64,000 bases of DNA, taken from contig JAUFSD010000022.1 of assembly GCA_033030425.1 (NCBI GenBank), positions 186,001 to 250,000 on the forward strand, in the 5' to 3' direction. Made by a program: the position numbers and the translations under genes. The DNA comes from Verpa conica (Eukaryota > Ascomycota > Pezizomycetes > Pezizales > Morchellaceae). Numbering within the stretch: the stretch's first letter is position 1; the number at the start of each line of letters is the position of its first letter. This document shows positions 37,084 through 48,826 of the stretch, piece after piece. A model generated the notes under the pieces. The model saw nothing but the letters and a program-made list of their open reading frames with translations. It did not search any database and was not told the DNA's origin.

Positions 37084-40000
37084 GAATGTTCGTGTGGCGA
37101 GTATAGGGAGTTTTGGTTCTGGTTTAAGTTCTGGTTTTTGAGTATTTTATTGTATTTTTGAAGGGATTCAGGGAGTATTGGTTTTGCTCTGATAAGATTT
37201 CATATTTCTTTTACTTTTATGATGCATAATGGGTATGATGGACGACCGACGAAAGACTGATGGATATAACGGTCTTAGTAATTCTACTTCTCTTTTTGTC
37301 CCCGTCTTTACCTGCGTTTCCTCTTCAGATTTGCCTTTCTACCTTCATTTTCGTTGTTGACTGAACCCTTTAATCTTGTTCGGCTGTTGCTATATTCTTC
37401 CTATGACTGCTATTACATTAGTGTTTGGATCCGATAACGAGACTTGTATGATATCCTGGGGTTTGGAATTCGATTCAACTCGGATTTTAATGTATTAGAA
37501 TAGACACTGAAAACGGGTTGGGAAAAGGTGGGCTCAAAGGAAAGACCAAAAATATGATATAGAGTTTTTTAGGCTCCGGTTACTATTGTGTGCGAGACCT
37601 CTTGGAGCGAGTGATTTTCTGTGATCTATACTGTGTCCTTTATCTATACACCTGCTATAAGCGGATATTTTCCTAAAAAATGATCTCGAGTAGAATTTGT
37701 AATCTCTATGTGGGTCTACCTCGTATTCCTAAGACAGGTGAGCAGCCCTCCTGCTTGACTGCCCTTAATTAATCTAACCTTCGTTTCTCCCACAGATCCC
37801 CGCTCTACCTAACCCGGTTTCCCTTCCTTATATATTCAACCCCTCCTCAAACCCTTTTGGGAATACCTGCGTCGTTCTAGTCTCTTAGGGTCAGCTACCA
37901 ATAGATATCTAGAATCACCACCCAACACGTGCCTTCAAACCCTTCAAAAAAATAAAAAACAGCTAAAAGACGAACCTGGTACTGATCCCCTAGCTACATC
38001 TACCATCTACTTTGCTTCAACCAGATAATACCAGTCTCATTTCACGCTCTATAAAAAATTCTCGAAAGTGGATATCCCCCCCCACTATCGTGACTTCCTG
38101 CTAGAAGAGCCGATAAATATAACAGGTAATAATCAACATGACATGCATGTAGCAGCCGTGAATATGAATAGCATACAAGAAACTCGGGCAAAACAGAATT
38201 AGTAAACATGGACTTCATATATTTTATTTTCTATAAAGTAATATCAAACACCTCAATCTACACGACTCACTCACTGACTTCCTAACTTCTTTATCTAGGA
38301 CAATTTGGAATTTCGTGATCCCCTTTACTCACCCCCGTTGGCTAACCTCGGTTCTACACTCTCTTGTGTACTCACCCCGAGAGCCGCCAGTACTCGACAA
38401 TTCAATCATCAATGATCACTCGTAGAAAATTCCCCCCTGCATAGTCTTTCTTTTTCTTCTGTGGAGGTATATGTAGTCTCTTTATGGGGTTAAAAGACTA
38501 AGAAGGGCTTTGTGGTTGTAGGATCAGAGTGATAATCCTTTGTGTAACAGGCACTCTCTAATTACTAACAGAGTATAGTCGTAGAAGCAAAGATGAGATA
38601 GCCACAATGTGTAACATACCTGTAGGGTCGTTAGCACTTTCCAGGTTAAGCAGGTTAACCAACTGTTGCTAGGTTACATCGATTCATCCCCCAGATTATT
38701 CTTTCATGTAAAGTGACAACTCACGGATACGTTCGACTCTGGTAGAGAGCACTTCGGTCAAAATTTGCGCAATCCGGGTAGAATTTTCTTAGAGTTTTAT
38801 AGAACATTGCTCATGGTCTCCATATCCCCAAAATACGCTGCTCCTGGAGACAACCAGTCGTGAGTAGCTACCCGGCCTAATTAATACACCTTTTTTTTTT
38901 ACAAGGATACAATTAACATCTCCAAAACGGCAACAGACAGTACCCCCCCCCCTCCTCCTTATCCCACACAAGAAACTTCACCATAATCAAGACAGACACA
39001 TGAGTGATTTATTCATATACCTAATCTTTCCCTCTCTCTCTCTCTCCTACTCTCACAAGTACGTAAAAACGATAGCCGACAGAAAGCGGGGCCAAACAAA
39101 ACAGGAAGGAGGAGGGGGGATAAAATGGCTCACTTCGTGTTTAACCTTAAAATGCATTATGCAACGTACTATTCTCCACACTTTCGCTTCCGTTCTAGTG
39201 ATAAACGGAGATCTGTGATTGAAGTCAAAAGTCCCCCCCCTCTCTCTCTCTCCTCCCCTCCGTCCCTGGTTGGGTTCTAGAAGGTCTACGGGTCCAATGC
39301 ATGGTGTGGGTGTGTGACTTCGGTAATGTCTCAGGCAGTCGATTCAGGGTCTTGTGAGTGGGGGTTGTTGACATTAGCGTCATGGATTATCACACGTTAA
39401 ATGCTGCGCATCAATTCAGTGGTTCATTACAACCCAATATGCTAGCGGAACGAATTAATTAATCGCAAATAAATAGAGACGTTTGAATAGAGATATATAG
39501 TTGAGACTTTTAAAAAAGGAATTGATCTAAGAGAACTAAGCTCACAGAAGACGAGTAACTAGAAATAGTCCGCTTCTCGGTCTCCTACAAGATTCTTTAA
39601 AACAAACATTATATAAGTTACCCCTATTTCATAGTCCTAGTGGTAAAGCACTGATACTCGTCCTCACCGAGTTAAAGCATACTAAATTCTCTAACGCGGA
39701 AGAGAAAACTGACTTTATACCAAAAACTCAACTAGGGGTTCTAGCCCCCATTGGAAGAAGTCATTAAGCTCCACCGGTGCTTCTTCTATCTGAGATCTGC
39801 AACTCGTCACCGATGTAGGGAATTTCAGGTATCACTCGGTATACTTATCATACCACACCTCAAGCTGTTGACCAAAAAGCCCTTCTTTATAATCTCCGGG
39901 TCCACACCCATGCTCTACGGTATTTTCACACTGTTTCTATGTGGGTATATGGGGTATATTTATAAGTATCAATACTCTAGACTCATGGTTATATTGAATT

Positions 40001-40860
40001 AAATTTTTGACGCTTCCTACCGCTACAGAGCACATCACAGTCCTTACTCCTTCCATAAAGAGGTATGTAAAAGACTCTAGGAACATCACATGATCTCAAA
40101 AATCAAATTATTATTATTTTTGCTATATAATATTCTATCTGACGATCAAAGAAAAAGTCCAAGAAACCACTATTATAGGAATTCTATTACTAGATAAAAA
40201 CAAATAGCAAGTTCCCCACTCCACTACAAAAAAGTCCTCAAATCAAGAATAAATAGAAAAAATTAATGACCCCTTACATGACGCTAATAGCATCTTCCAA
40301 ACAACCCCCTTCCAAACAATCCCTCCCCTACACAGACACCACAACCGCATTCTACAGCACTAACCCCACTCTACCCGCCATTTCAAAAAAAAAAAACCCC
40401 CCCAGCCACATCCACCAAGGAAGAAAGAAAGGCCGAAAAAAACTAAAACTAATCCAAGCCAAAACCCCACTAGCCCCATCTACCACACAGCCTCCCCAGA
40501 ACACGAGTGACACATAATGACCGATTAAAAAAAAAAACCAGATCTCTACCCGAGGACCTTCCGATCTAAAACATTCCCGTCCGTTCTTTCCGTATGTCCG
40601 GGTAGATGGTCTGAGCGCGCTATATATCATACCTCGGTAGGTGGGGTACGTAGGTGAGCGAGCGAGCGGGAGAATAGAGTAGAGTAGAATGTTGGTTGAT
40701 GGATTAGGCAAGTTTTTTTTTCTCTTCATATATCGTACGAGAGCCGAGCGCAAGCATGCAGAGTAAGGGTAGCAGGGGGAGCATGGAGTTTAATGCGAAA
40801 CATTTTGGATTACATTAAAGTTTAACCGACAGGGCTAACTCGGTCACTTGGTGATAGAGT
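37084..40860. other. Spacer, no gene seen
   Basis: AT-rich DNA with short chance ORFs. It contains C and CT runs (about 38940-38955, 39230-39256), one TATCACTCGG copy (39830-39839) and an A/C homopolymer stretch near 40386-40402. The stretch 39640-39745 has tRNA-promoter-like words (TAGTGGTAAAGCA and GGGGTTCTAGCCCC) spaced too far apart for a normal tRNA. No transposon protein is recognised. Confidence 0.45.
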
Positions 40861-41070
40861 TTAAACTTGGGAGGAAAGGGAAGAAAAAACTAGACTAACT
40901 TGTGGTGTGTCGGATATATTAGGCTTATTGTCCTTAATAATTCCCGCACCCTGGTTTGTTTGTTGCGGCCTAACTATGGTAGGGGTGGGTAGGGCAAACG
41001 GCAACGACAACTGGACTTTTTTGTCCTGGGATTCAGGCGATGTCCGGCCACGCGATTGGAATGGGTCCAT
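40861..41070 (-). CDS. Possible small hydrophilic protein or exon
   Basis: A 69-codon reading frame starts with MDPFQSRGRTSPESQDKK and continues with a Pro/Gln-rich stretch. Its composition looks more protein-like than most spacer ORFs here, and a GTTAGT donor-like site falls near its end (after ..ISDTPQ). No family is recognised and no downstream exon could be assigned. It could equally be chance. Confidence 0.15.
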   Translation of the reverse strand: MDPFQSRGRTSPESQDKKVQLSLPFALPTPTIVRPQQTNQGAGIIKDNKPNISDTPQVSLVFSSLSSQV

Positions 41071-41354
41071 GGTTTTTTTATTTATTTTATATACAGTGCG
41101 TAACATGGGTAATGCGCTATACACGGTGGGAGAAAGAGAGAGAAAAGAACCGTATTGTATGCTGCAGTTATGCATTATTCGTGCTCAACACGCCGGAAAT
41201 TTACAGGCTTACTTCTCTCTTAAGAGCAAGATAAAGAAAAAAATATTAAGGAAAGTTAAAAGAAGAAAAAAAACGAAAATTATGGTAAATATACAACTTT
41301 GATGCTCTGGAAAGAGCCCTTACACACAAACAAACAAAAACAAAACTACCCACT

Positions 41355-42236
41355 CTACAACAACAAAGTTGCTGTTAGAGCCACTGAGGCACCAACCATG
41401 ATAGTGGTCCAAACAGCCTTCACAGATCCAGCAGCGTTCTGATCACTGGTAATGGTGGTGCTGGAACCAGAGTCGAAGGGGGAGGCATTTCCGGAAGAAG
41501 CCGAGGACGAGGATTGAGCGGAAACAGAGGTACTAGAGGGGGTGCTCGTTTCTTCGGCTGCGAGGGCTGAGAATTCACCGGAAAAAGTAGGCTCGGCGCT
41601 TTCATCAATGGCCAACCCAGTTGGGACGGCTTCCGTGGCGGCAGCAGAGGTAGTGATAGTCAGGAACCCAGAGAACGAAACAGAGCTCGGGGTCGGGATG
41701 ACAGTTGAAGTAGCACTCTCCTCGTCTGTCGTTATAGCGCTAGTTGAAGACGCATATTTAGTAGTCTCAGAAGCGGGTGTAGATGTAGATGCAGGAGCAG
41801 AAGTGCTGGTAGATGCAGATGCTGAAGTGCTAGTAGATGCAGATGCATAAGCGCTAGTAGCAGAAGTGCTGGTAGATGCAGTTGCAGTTGCAGATTTAGA
41901 TGAAGAAGAAGACGAAGACACAGCTGGGCAAAGAGTTGTAGCCAATCCACCATCAAGAAGCCTCCTCAAAAGACTGTCGGTAGATACAAACGCCTGTCTA
42001 CAGACAAGAATAGTCTCCTGGCCAAAAGCGGTAAGAGCAGCCTCACACTCAGAAGAGCAGGCCTTCTTCGCTCTGAAATCCGATGCATCTGGGCATTCGG
42101 GGATTTCCGTTTCATAGGCAGCGAGACAGCCTGGAGTGACGGTGTTGTCTGGAATTGGGTCGAGGTCTGCGAGCGAGAGAGCCGAAACAGAGGCAACTGT
42201 GGCCAAGAAGAATGTGGTAATGAATGAGGTGTGCAT
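41355..42236 (-). CDS. Secreted Ser/Thr/Ala-rich six-Cys protein, probably GPI-anchored
   Basis: A single-exon 293-aa protein. It has an N-terminal signal peptide (HTSFITTFFLATVASVSALS), a compact region of about 95 residues with six cysteines (G-C-L, PECP, KKAC, SSEC, LVC, TLCP), and then a long Ser/Thr/Ala linker of short repeats (SASTSTSA type; 41750-41905 in DNA). A small-residue site near N-A-A-G-S precedes a hydrophobic tail (VWTTIMVGASVALTATLLL), the pattern of GPI-anchored fungal wall proteins. The linker would be O-mannosylated. The Cys spacing is not the eight-Cys CFEM pattern, and I do not recognise the family. The start is the ATG before the signal peptide; an upstream in-frame ATG at 42389 would bury the signal. 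A TATATATATA stretch lies just upstream (about 42245-42260). Confidence 0.8.
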   Translation of the reverse strand: MHTSFITTFFLATVASVSALSLADLDPIPDNTVTPGCLAAYETEIPECPDASDFRAKKACSSECEAALTAFGQETILVCRQAFVSTDSLLRRLLDGGLATTLCPAVSSSSSSSKSATATASTSTSATSAYASASTSTSASASTSTSAPASTSTPASETTKYASSTSAITTDEESATSTVIPTPSSVSFSGFLTITTSAAATEAVPTGLAIDESAEPTFSGEFSALAAEETSTPSSTSVSAQSSSSASSGNASPFDSGSSTTITSDQNAAGSVKAVWTTIMVGASVALTATLLL

Positions 42237-45200
42237 TTTGATATTTGATATATATATATTTTTTACCAGAGTGATTCCGTGATAAATATCGAGATAAACC
42301 TGAAATACCACCTGGGTAAAGAGTGTAGAATTGTTTTTTTTTTGAGGAAATTGATAAAACAAAAAGACTGATAATTCCCCAGGGAACAATCGAAAGGACG
42401 GTGATAAAAAAAGGTATCAAAAAAAGGCGACAGCCTGTGTAGAGAAGAATTCTTGGTCTTTCAAAGACGTCTCGGGTCGTCAAGACTCGAATATGTAGTA
42501 GAGGGGAGAGGGAAGGGTGGAGAGGGAAGGGGAGGAGGAAAGAGACGACATGGGCGGAGTACGTTCACATATTAACCCAAGCGACGAGGAGGGCAAGAGA
42601 TGCAGCAGATCTAGCAAGATGAGGCTACACCATTTCCGGGTCAGGGGCACCCCGCTTGGCAATGACGTTGAAACGTTTCAAAAATTCTCCTTTGGCAGCC
42701 CTGGGGCAACAGCTGGAGGCATTCCTGGCTCTGGATCACTGGCCCCTTTTCGTGTGGCAACTGGTGGCTACTCTGGACGAGATCTTGTCGAGTGTAGCTG
42801 GTCCCGGAGGATCCCCAGCCCACGAGACAGCCGTGTAGCACAGCCGCAGAGCTGTGCTCTTAAGGTTAAAGTGATGTCCAACAGAGTGGTGCAGTGCAGC
42901 AGTGAGTGTAGTGTAGCGCAGCAATGAGTGTACTCTACTCTAGTGCCCGGGTCAAGCCCGCACACTTGCTACTGCAGGGAAATAACCAGGCTAGCGATGG
43001 TTTCGCCCATGAGTGAGTGGAGCGTTTCGCCGATTCGGTTCCCCCGGCACTGAATATGCGGATGTCTTGCACCCGGGACCAATAACGACGCCGAGAGCTG
43101 CTGTCCAGGCCAGGGTCTCTATGTTTCTCGCTAGCCAGGGGTTGGTGGCGCATTGGGAGAGAACATCACATTCCCTGAGGTTGTTCCAACCTCCCGTCGT
43201 AGCGAAGGGGGAAAAAAAACATAACGATTAGAACTGATTAGAATGAGATGGGCGTGTGTTCTTCTCGAAGCATGTGCGGAAGGCGCCAACACCGGAGCCC
43301 TGCTTAGCCGCCGGTCTTATTAGGGTTAGGTGAAGTTGACATGCCCGACGATGAGGATCTACATGGTGACCAGCCAGTCTTTTTTGTATCTATGTAGCAG
43401 CCTACTCCATGCGAGGGCTCGAATCCTGTCCTCGTCCCGGCGAGAACTACAAATTACAGGATGTTATTTCTGTCGCTCACAACGTCACTAACATGCACGG
43501 GGGGAGGTCTGCATATAATCAATTCAGCACGAATTTCTAGCACGTAGATCCAGTTCATTTGAGTGGTGTTGGCCCGACACCGACTTGCAATCTACTGGAT
43601 GGTCTTATCAGAAGATTGCGAGTGAACCGTTTGCGTCACGAAGAGAGGGGGGGGGGAAATTAAGGCACGTGTAATCACACCCAATCACTCGCCAAGAAAC
43701 TCGCAATTGAATTACAGAGTTCTAGAAATAGATACTAACCCGGGGGGGGTTGCCAAGCAGAGGGTCTTTTGGATAACCTCTCCCCTTACTGATTGGAAAG
43801 ACTCGTCTCCTTCCATGTAGCACATCATGTCCCCCCCATCGATAAGCTATTCTCCCTTTTGGATGGATACAATCAAAGCCCCGTTGTAATCACACCTGTA
43901 TGATGCACACTGACCACTAAAAGCCCTCCCTTCTCTCCTTAGCTCCATGCAAATTTACAGGAAAAAGCCGTTAGCATTGCGTGTTCCGAGTGAAACAAAA
44001 ACATCTTAAACAGTTAGCTGATCAGTACTATCTAATCTAGTCCTTACCATCAGACTGACCACGAGAGGGGGCAGCAAATCAAGTTCACCGGAGAACTCCA
44101 TGCGGGAGGTTAGTGATTGGCTGAGTATTTCCAAACATCTTTTCCGAATTATAACTCTTCAGCTGTCGGTTCAGTAGACTTCTTTATAGTTGGTTTTTGA
44201 AACGGGTCTCGGTGTAGTTTACCCGTGACTTCCACTAAACTAAACCTTGTAAGACGAAAGTTGTCGTAAATAATCCATATGATTGTCTTCCTTTGGTTGA
44301 AGTGTAGACGTTTATGACTTTGGCATAAGCTTAGGACTTGCTCTGGGTGGATTCTGTATCGCGTTTTAGGAAAATAGATGTGCGCATACGTGCCAGCTAG
44401 TACATGTAGTTATTGCGTCAGCGATGTACGTACCCGAATCCAATGAAGGGAGGGTTTATGTGAGCTTAAAACCACAATAGTAAGAAACACAGCCCTTCAC
44501 TGGATGGAAGAGAACTAGTAGAAATCTTTAGAATTTCTTATCAAAGAGGAATTACCGAATGACGGGTATTGGGGGAGAGGTAGATCAGCGAGATTAAATT
44601 ACGGAGGAGTGTACGAGTATGAAACTATGCTAAAATGTGGAGAATGCTTTGTGACAGTGGCGGCGAGCATGTGTCTACTTTCTTTTATCTCGGAGTGAAA
44701 AGCTTAAGACAGGAGTGGTGGATTACCATAGCTCAAGACCTCGCGTAATTAATGAGGGAAAAGAAAAGAAAAAAGAAAAGAAAAAAGTCACATTTAGGTA
44801 TTCACACATAAAAACACTAACGAGGTATGAGCACTGTACTACAAGATCATTACAGTCATCTTTGTATGCCAATATGATAGTAGCCACTGGGTCTTAAGCC
44901 AGTATATGTACTACCAAACTACAGTTCCTTTCTTGGGGGGGAAGTTCATCAAAACTCCAAGTTCATAAAATATCACTCGGACATGGCTCTGGGGGCGTCA
45001 ATATTCAGAATTGATAAAAGTGGGTCTAGTTATGTCTGTAGGATATATTAAGTATATTGTGATTTCTTTGTTCGTTTGTACCTGAATTCGAAGCGTGAGT
45101 TTTTTTCCCCCAAACGAACCTTCCTGTGTTTGATTCTATTGACACTCTCTTCTGCATCTTTATTTTATCCTACTTATCTTCTACGGAATGGCATAATCCG

Positions 45201-45750
45201 GAAGTCATCTTCATTAGGAACTATTTAGCAAGTGAGGAGTCATTTCAATCAATGGTTATTGGTCTCTTAACGCGGCTAACAAAGGGTTAAAACACTCTAT
45301 CAATTCTTAAACTGTGTGATGGTAATATTTTTATACATTGGACTAGCTAATCGTGAGATTACAAAAAGTAAACGAAAACGCTCCCAAAAACCATCATAAA
45401 AAAAAGAAACATAAAAAAACCCAAAACACAGAATAGTAAGGAAGTTTTTTAATCAAGTGACAAAAAAGAAAAGAAAAAAGAAAAAAGAAAACAGAAAAAG
45501 AAAAAAGAAAAAAGAGAATCCATCCATCCATCCACCTATCCGAGCCCGTGGACTCAAATACACCCTTTCTGACCTAAAATCTCCAATTAGCTTTCGATAC
45601 TTTGTATGCTTTTAGGAATCTATTTTACTTACCTATACCATCCCAATACCCCGTAAAAATTATCCCCACCGATGTACTCCCCAGGAGATGCTGTTCCGGT
45701 TTCGATTTGTTTCTGCTGTAGATTGTTGTTGGGGTTGTCGGAGGTCGATA
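42237..45750. other. Spacer with GC-richer block and simple repeats
   Basis: 42480-43240 is noticeably richer in G+C than its surroundings, with GCAGTG/AGTGTA simple stretches (about 42885-42935). Its ORFs on both strands overlap and look non-coding. The rest is AT-rich, with one TATCACTCGG (44971-44980), one TACATGTA (44401), an AAAAG-type purine tract (45462-45516) and a short CATC run (about 45520-45533) downstream of the zinc-knuckle gene. Confidence 0.45.
43347..43436 (+). tRNA. tRNA-Ser-like remnant or SINE head
   Basis: The 5' end GACGATG can pair with the 3' end CCTCGTC at six of seven positions. A box-B/T-arm sequence GGCTCGAATCC lies at 43416-43426 directly before the acceptor 3' strand, as in serine tRNAs (GACGAgg ... 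GGTTCGAATCC ... CCTCGTC). The D-arm/box-A region (GAGGATCTACATGGTGACC) is degraded, the T stem is weak, and no anticodon arm is convincing. It is therefore a decayed tRNA gene or tRNA-derived element, not a functional tRNA. Confidence 0.3.
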
Positions 45751-48700
45751 TCAGCTCCGCTTGCGTTTGGGAGTCTCGAGCCGGCCCTGGTATTGCTGTT
45801 GATGTTGATGCTGATGCTGATGCTGCTGATACTGGTGCTGATGCTGATGCTGATCCTGTCGTTGATTATCCTCCTGCTGAGTAGGAGGTTGCTGGAGGTC
45901 GCTGAGGTCGCTGAGGAAGTATTGGCTGATGTCGACAATCAGCGGTTTGGGCATTTTTTGGAAGTCGACCCGGAGATTGCCATCGAGGCCCTGGTTGTTG
46001 TCCTTGATAATATATCTAGAAATCCGGGCGAATAAGCCCGGATCCATTCTAGCATAGTCGATGGCAATACCCCTCAGACCAGCAGCGGGCTGCTGGTGTT
46101 CTAGGGGTAGCTGCCCCGAACTTTGGGTGGAGATGATTTGCCCCAGGTAAGCCTGTGCATCATCTGTGCTTTGTGTGATGAAGCTTTCCTGGGGCAAATA
46201 GAGTTTGCGGTGTTGGTTTGATGAAGCTGGGAACTGGTGTGGGGGATCCAAGTCCAGGGTTTGGTTGAAGCCTCCTTCAGTTGAGTGATGAAAGTTTGGA
46301 GAAAACTGTTGGACCTCACAATCCATTTGCACAGATGCAGCTCTATTTTCAGACTGCTGCTGATAGAAGGGAGGATATGATGATTTTCTCTCAGGAGGAC
46401 ACCGGCGTTTGGAGCCCGGAGTATTCATATCAATGTCGGAGTGATTCTCTGCTTCCTTCAAAGTTTCGACGAGTTTCTTCCACTTGCGAACTAAGTGCTG
46501 GATCAGGCTAGTGTCTCCACGAATATTTGGAGGGATCGACCCTTGCCATTTCACCGCAGCCTCTAGTCCTTGGATACTCGACTCAATCTCCAAAACTTCA
46601 TGGAGCTCCTCAGTAGCAATAGCTTCACGAACAATATTCACCGGGCAAGCTGAGTTGCGTTTATCGTGGCCATAATGTAGACAGCTTTTACACATATTGT
46701 CGGTACGATTGCCAATTACTTTCAGCGGACATCTGGAGCGCCAAAAAATCATAGCAGGCAGCTCATAGTTGGCCGGAGTTTCGTTCGAATTGGATTTGCT
46801 CGCGTCGTGGAGGGTGTTTGTACCTTGCTGGCTAATTACTGTACAAGGAGAAGGAGATCGACTCATCGGCACTTCTAAACAACCGGCGGTGTTCTCTTGA
46901 GCCTGGTACTGGAACGCGGTAATTCTCTCGCCTGTATCATTTGGAGAAAATTGAGGGGTCAATTTCATAAGTGATTGCTGGGGGCCAGTGAGGATCGATG
47001 TATCAAGCTCTTGGTTAAAATACCCCGACATTCCTCCAGTACTGAGGAATTGCAGGTCAGGGTCAAACCCATCTGACTCCTGTGGGAAAGAGAACATATT
47101 ATCAATTGAAGGAAAACTATAAAGCGCCGACTCGCTATCATCACCAAATGGTGAATTGAGTGCTGGCGAGAAATTTCTGCTGGATAGTGAGGAAGGGTCT
47201 GGAAAATTTAAGTTATAGGCTGCATTCTGGAGAGTGGTGGCCGAGCTATTATTAAGTGAGCCTGGCTGATTATCGTTATACAGGTCCTGAAGGAGATTAT
47301 TTGTACGAATACCGGCCGGTTTTTGGGCCTGGAGACCAGGTGGAGTATTCGGGATCCTATCTTGGAGCTGCCTTGGAGGAACCACACCGGATTTTGCACC
47401 TGAAGGACTGTCAGCGATCATTATTTGTGGAGGGATTAGAGGAGGAAGTATTCACCTGTTATAGATGAATTTGCTACAATTTCCTGCCACTCTTCAAGAA
47501 GCTCCGCTATCTTCATTACGTCGTTATCTTCGCTGTGCTCAATGCCATCCACCACCTTCTGCAAACGTTCAACTTCCCTTGAGAGATTGTCGAGCTTTCT
47601 TTTCCGCTTGGCGTTTCTTGCTCTCTCGATGGCCTGAAGAAGAATCCTGTATGGACAAAGCTTGACAGAGCTTCTTGTATGCCCGCGATAGAAACAATTA
47701 GTACAAATTGTCGCTGGACGACCCCCAATGATTTCTAGTTTGAGGCGATCCGCATCGCACTCTGGTCTTTCTCCCCGGTCATATTGTACATCGTCGTCTG
47801 GTATAGGACTGATAGGCTTCTGGAGGGAGAGTTTAGTAGGGTTTTCTATGCAGTAAGTTTGAAGGGGGTGCTTACAAGCAAATCCGGGGAGCGATCGTCG
47901 GTTTCGGGATTTCCTTGAACAAATATCTGCTGATATAGTCCTTGGGTATTTATAATCAACGGGATATTTACCGGCTCGCCAAACTATCAATATGTCAGCT
48001 ATTAGTACTACTACTACGTAGTGAGGTTGTAAGCTAAAATTACCATAAGTTCTCCTCCCAACGTTCCAAACTTTCCGAATGTGAAATTTTCATCAGTACT
48101 TACTGACTTCCATTTCTTGAGTAAGTTATGAAGCTCTTCTACTGTGCCAGGAAATATTCCAACCTGCTGCATATATCCTTGACAGATATATTTGATCGCC
48201 CAGGATATGCCCTGGCAAGCATATCCAATATCTGCCATTAATAATCTCCTTGCTTGTTTCCTGTTCGGAAGACGGTCATAAAAAGGCTTTTCTGAGAAGA
48301 GTGACCTAATATGAGCAGTCGGACAAACATTTATATCAGTGGTATAATGCCCGACATGGAAGCATGCAGTGCATATTTCACCCGGCTTGAAACCGATTAT
48401 TTTATCTAGAGGTTTAACCTCAGCCATCATTCTAAGGAGCTGTTCATCCTGAGCCTGCTCATACTGCAGAATAGCTTGGTCGATATCCTCTCCGGGGTCT
48501 AGGTCGCTCATATCACCCGCGGCGTTGCCTGAGCTTTCTGCTTCGGAGATCTCAATTGATTCCTGTCGAACCGTATCGGTGGCGACGGGGGTTTCAACTG
48601 AGAGGCCTTCAAAGAAATTTCCTACTTCGGATTCCGTACTGAAAATAGGTGGGTTCTGCGCCAACATTGGATTATCGAGGACAGTAACCATGGTATTTGA

Positions 48701-48826
48701 ACCAATTAAATCTGGAGAATCCAGGACTTGGCTTAATAGGGCCTCCATATCTTCATCAGTGAAGTCCTTGGGCAGTATGAGGTTCTGCTCATCCTCCTCA
48801 ATGGTACCTGGAGTAGATGTGGGCAT
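45751..48826 (-). CDS. Protein with three C-x2-C-x4-H-x6/7-C-P zinc-knuckle-like modules
   Basis: Four exons (48826-48044, 47983-47876, 47819-47456, 47399-45751) join in frame to 967 aa. The introns of 60, 56 and 56 bp have GTAATT, GTAAGC and GTGAAT donors and TACTAAT, TACTAAAC and CTGACAG-like branch regions. Three modules are visible: C152/C155/H160/C168, C336/C339/H344/C352 and C655/C658/H663/C670, in the contexts ICTACFHVGHYTTDINVCP, ICTNCFYRGHTRSSVKLCP and MCKSCLHYGHDKRNSACP. Each is followed 55-71 residues later by a helix with a central Trp (LLKKWKSV, LLEEWQEIV, LVRKWKKLV). The linkers are acidic or Ser/Asn/Pro-rich. The C-terminus has a His/Gln tract and ends PKRKRS, a possible nuclear signal. 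Nucleic-acid binding is inferred from the knuckle; no known family is recognised. It is divergent from the related gene at 50.3 kb. Confidence 0.7.

Noticed and set aside
39640..39745. Possible tRNA (TAGTGGTAAAGCA and GGGGTTCTAGCCCC)
   Set aside because: The two boxes are about 90 bp apart, box B lacks the purine of TTCRA, and no acceptor or anticodon stem can be drawn.
42517..42927. 136-codon plus-strand ORF upstream of the secreted-protein gene
   Set aside because: Other ORFs overlap it on both strands in the same GC-richer block, the translation has no recognisable domain, and its end is a GCAGTG-type simple repeat.
47984..48043. Three separate genes instead of one for the zinc-knuckle locus
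   Set aside because: The three frames lack their own ATGs where needed, and each gap is a 56-60 bp GT..AG segment with a branch-site-like sequence that restores frame. A single gene is the simpler reading.
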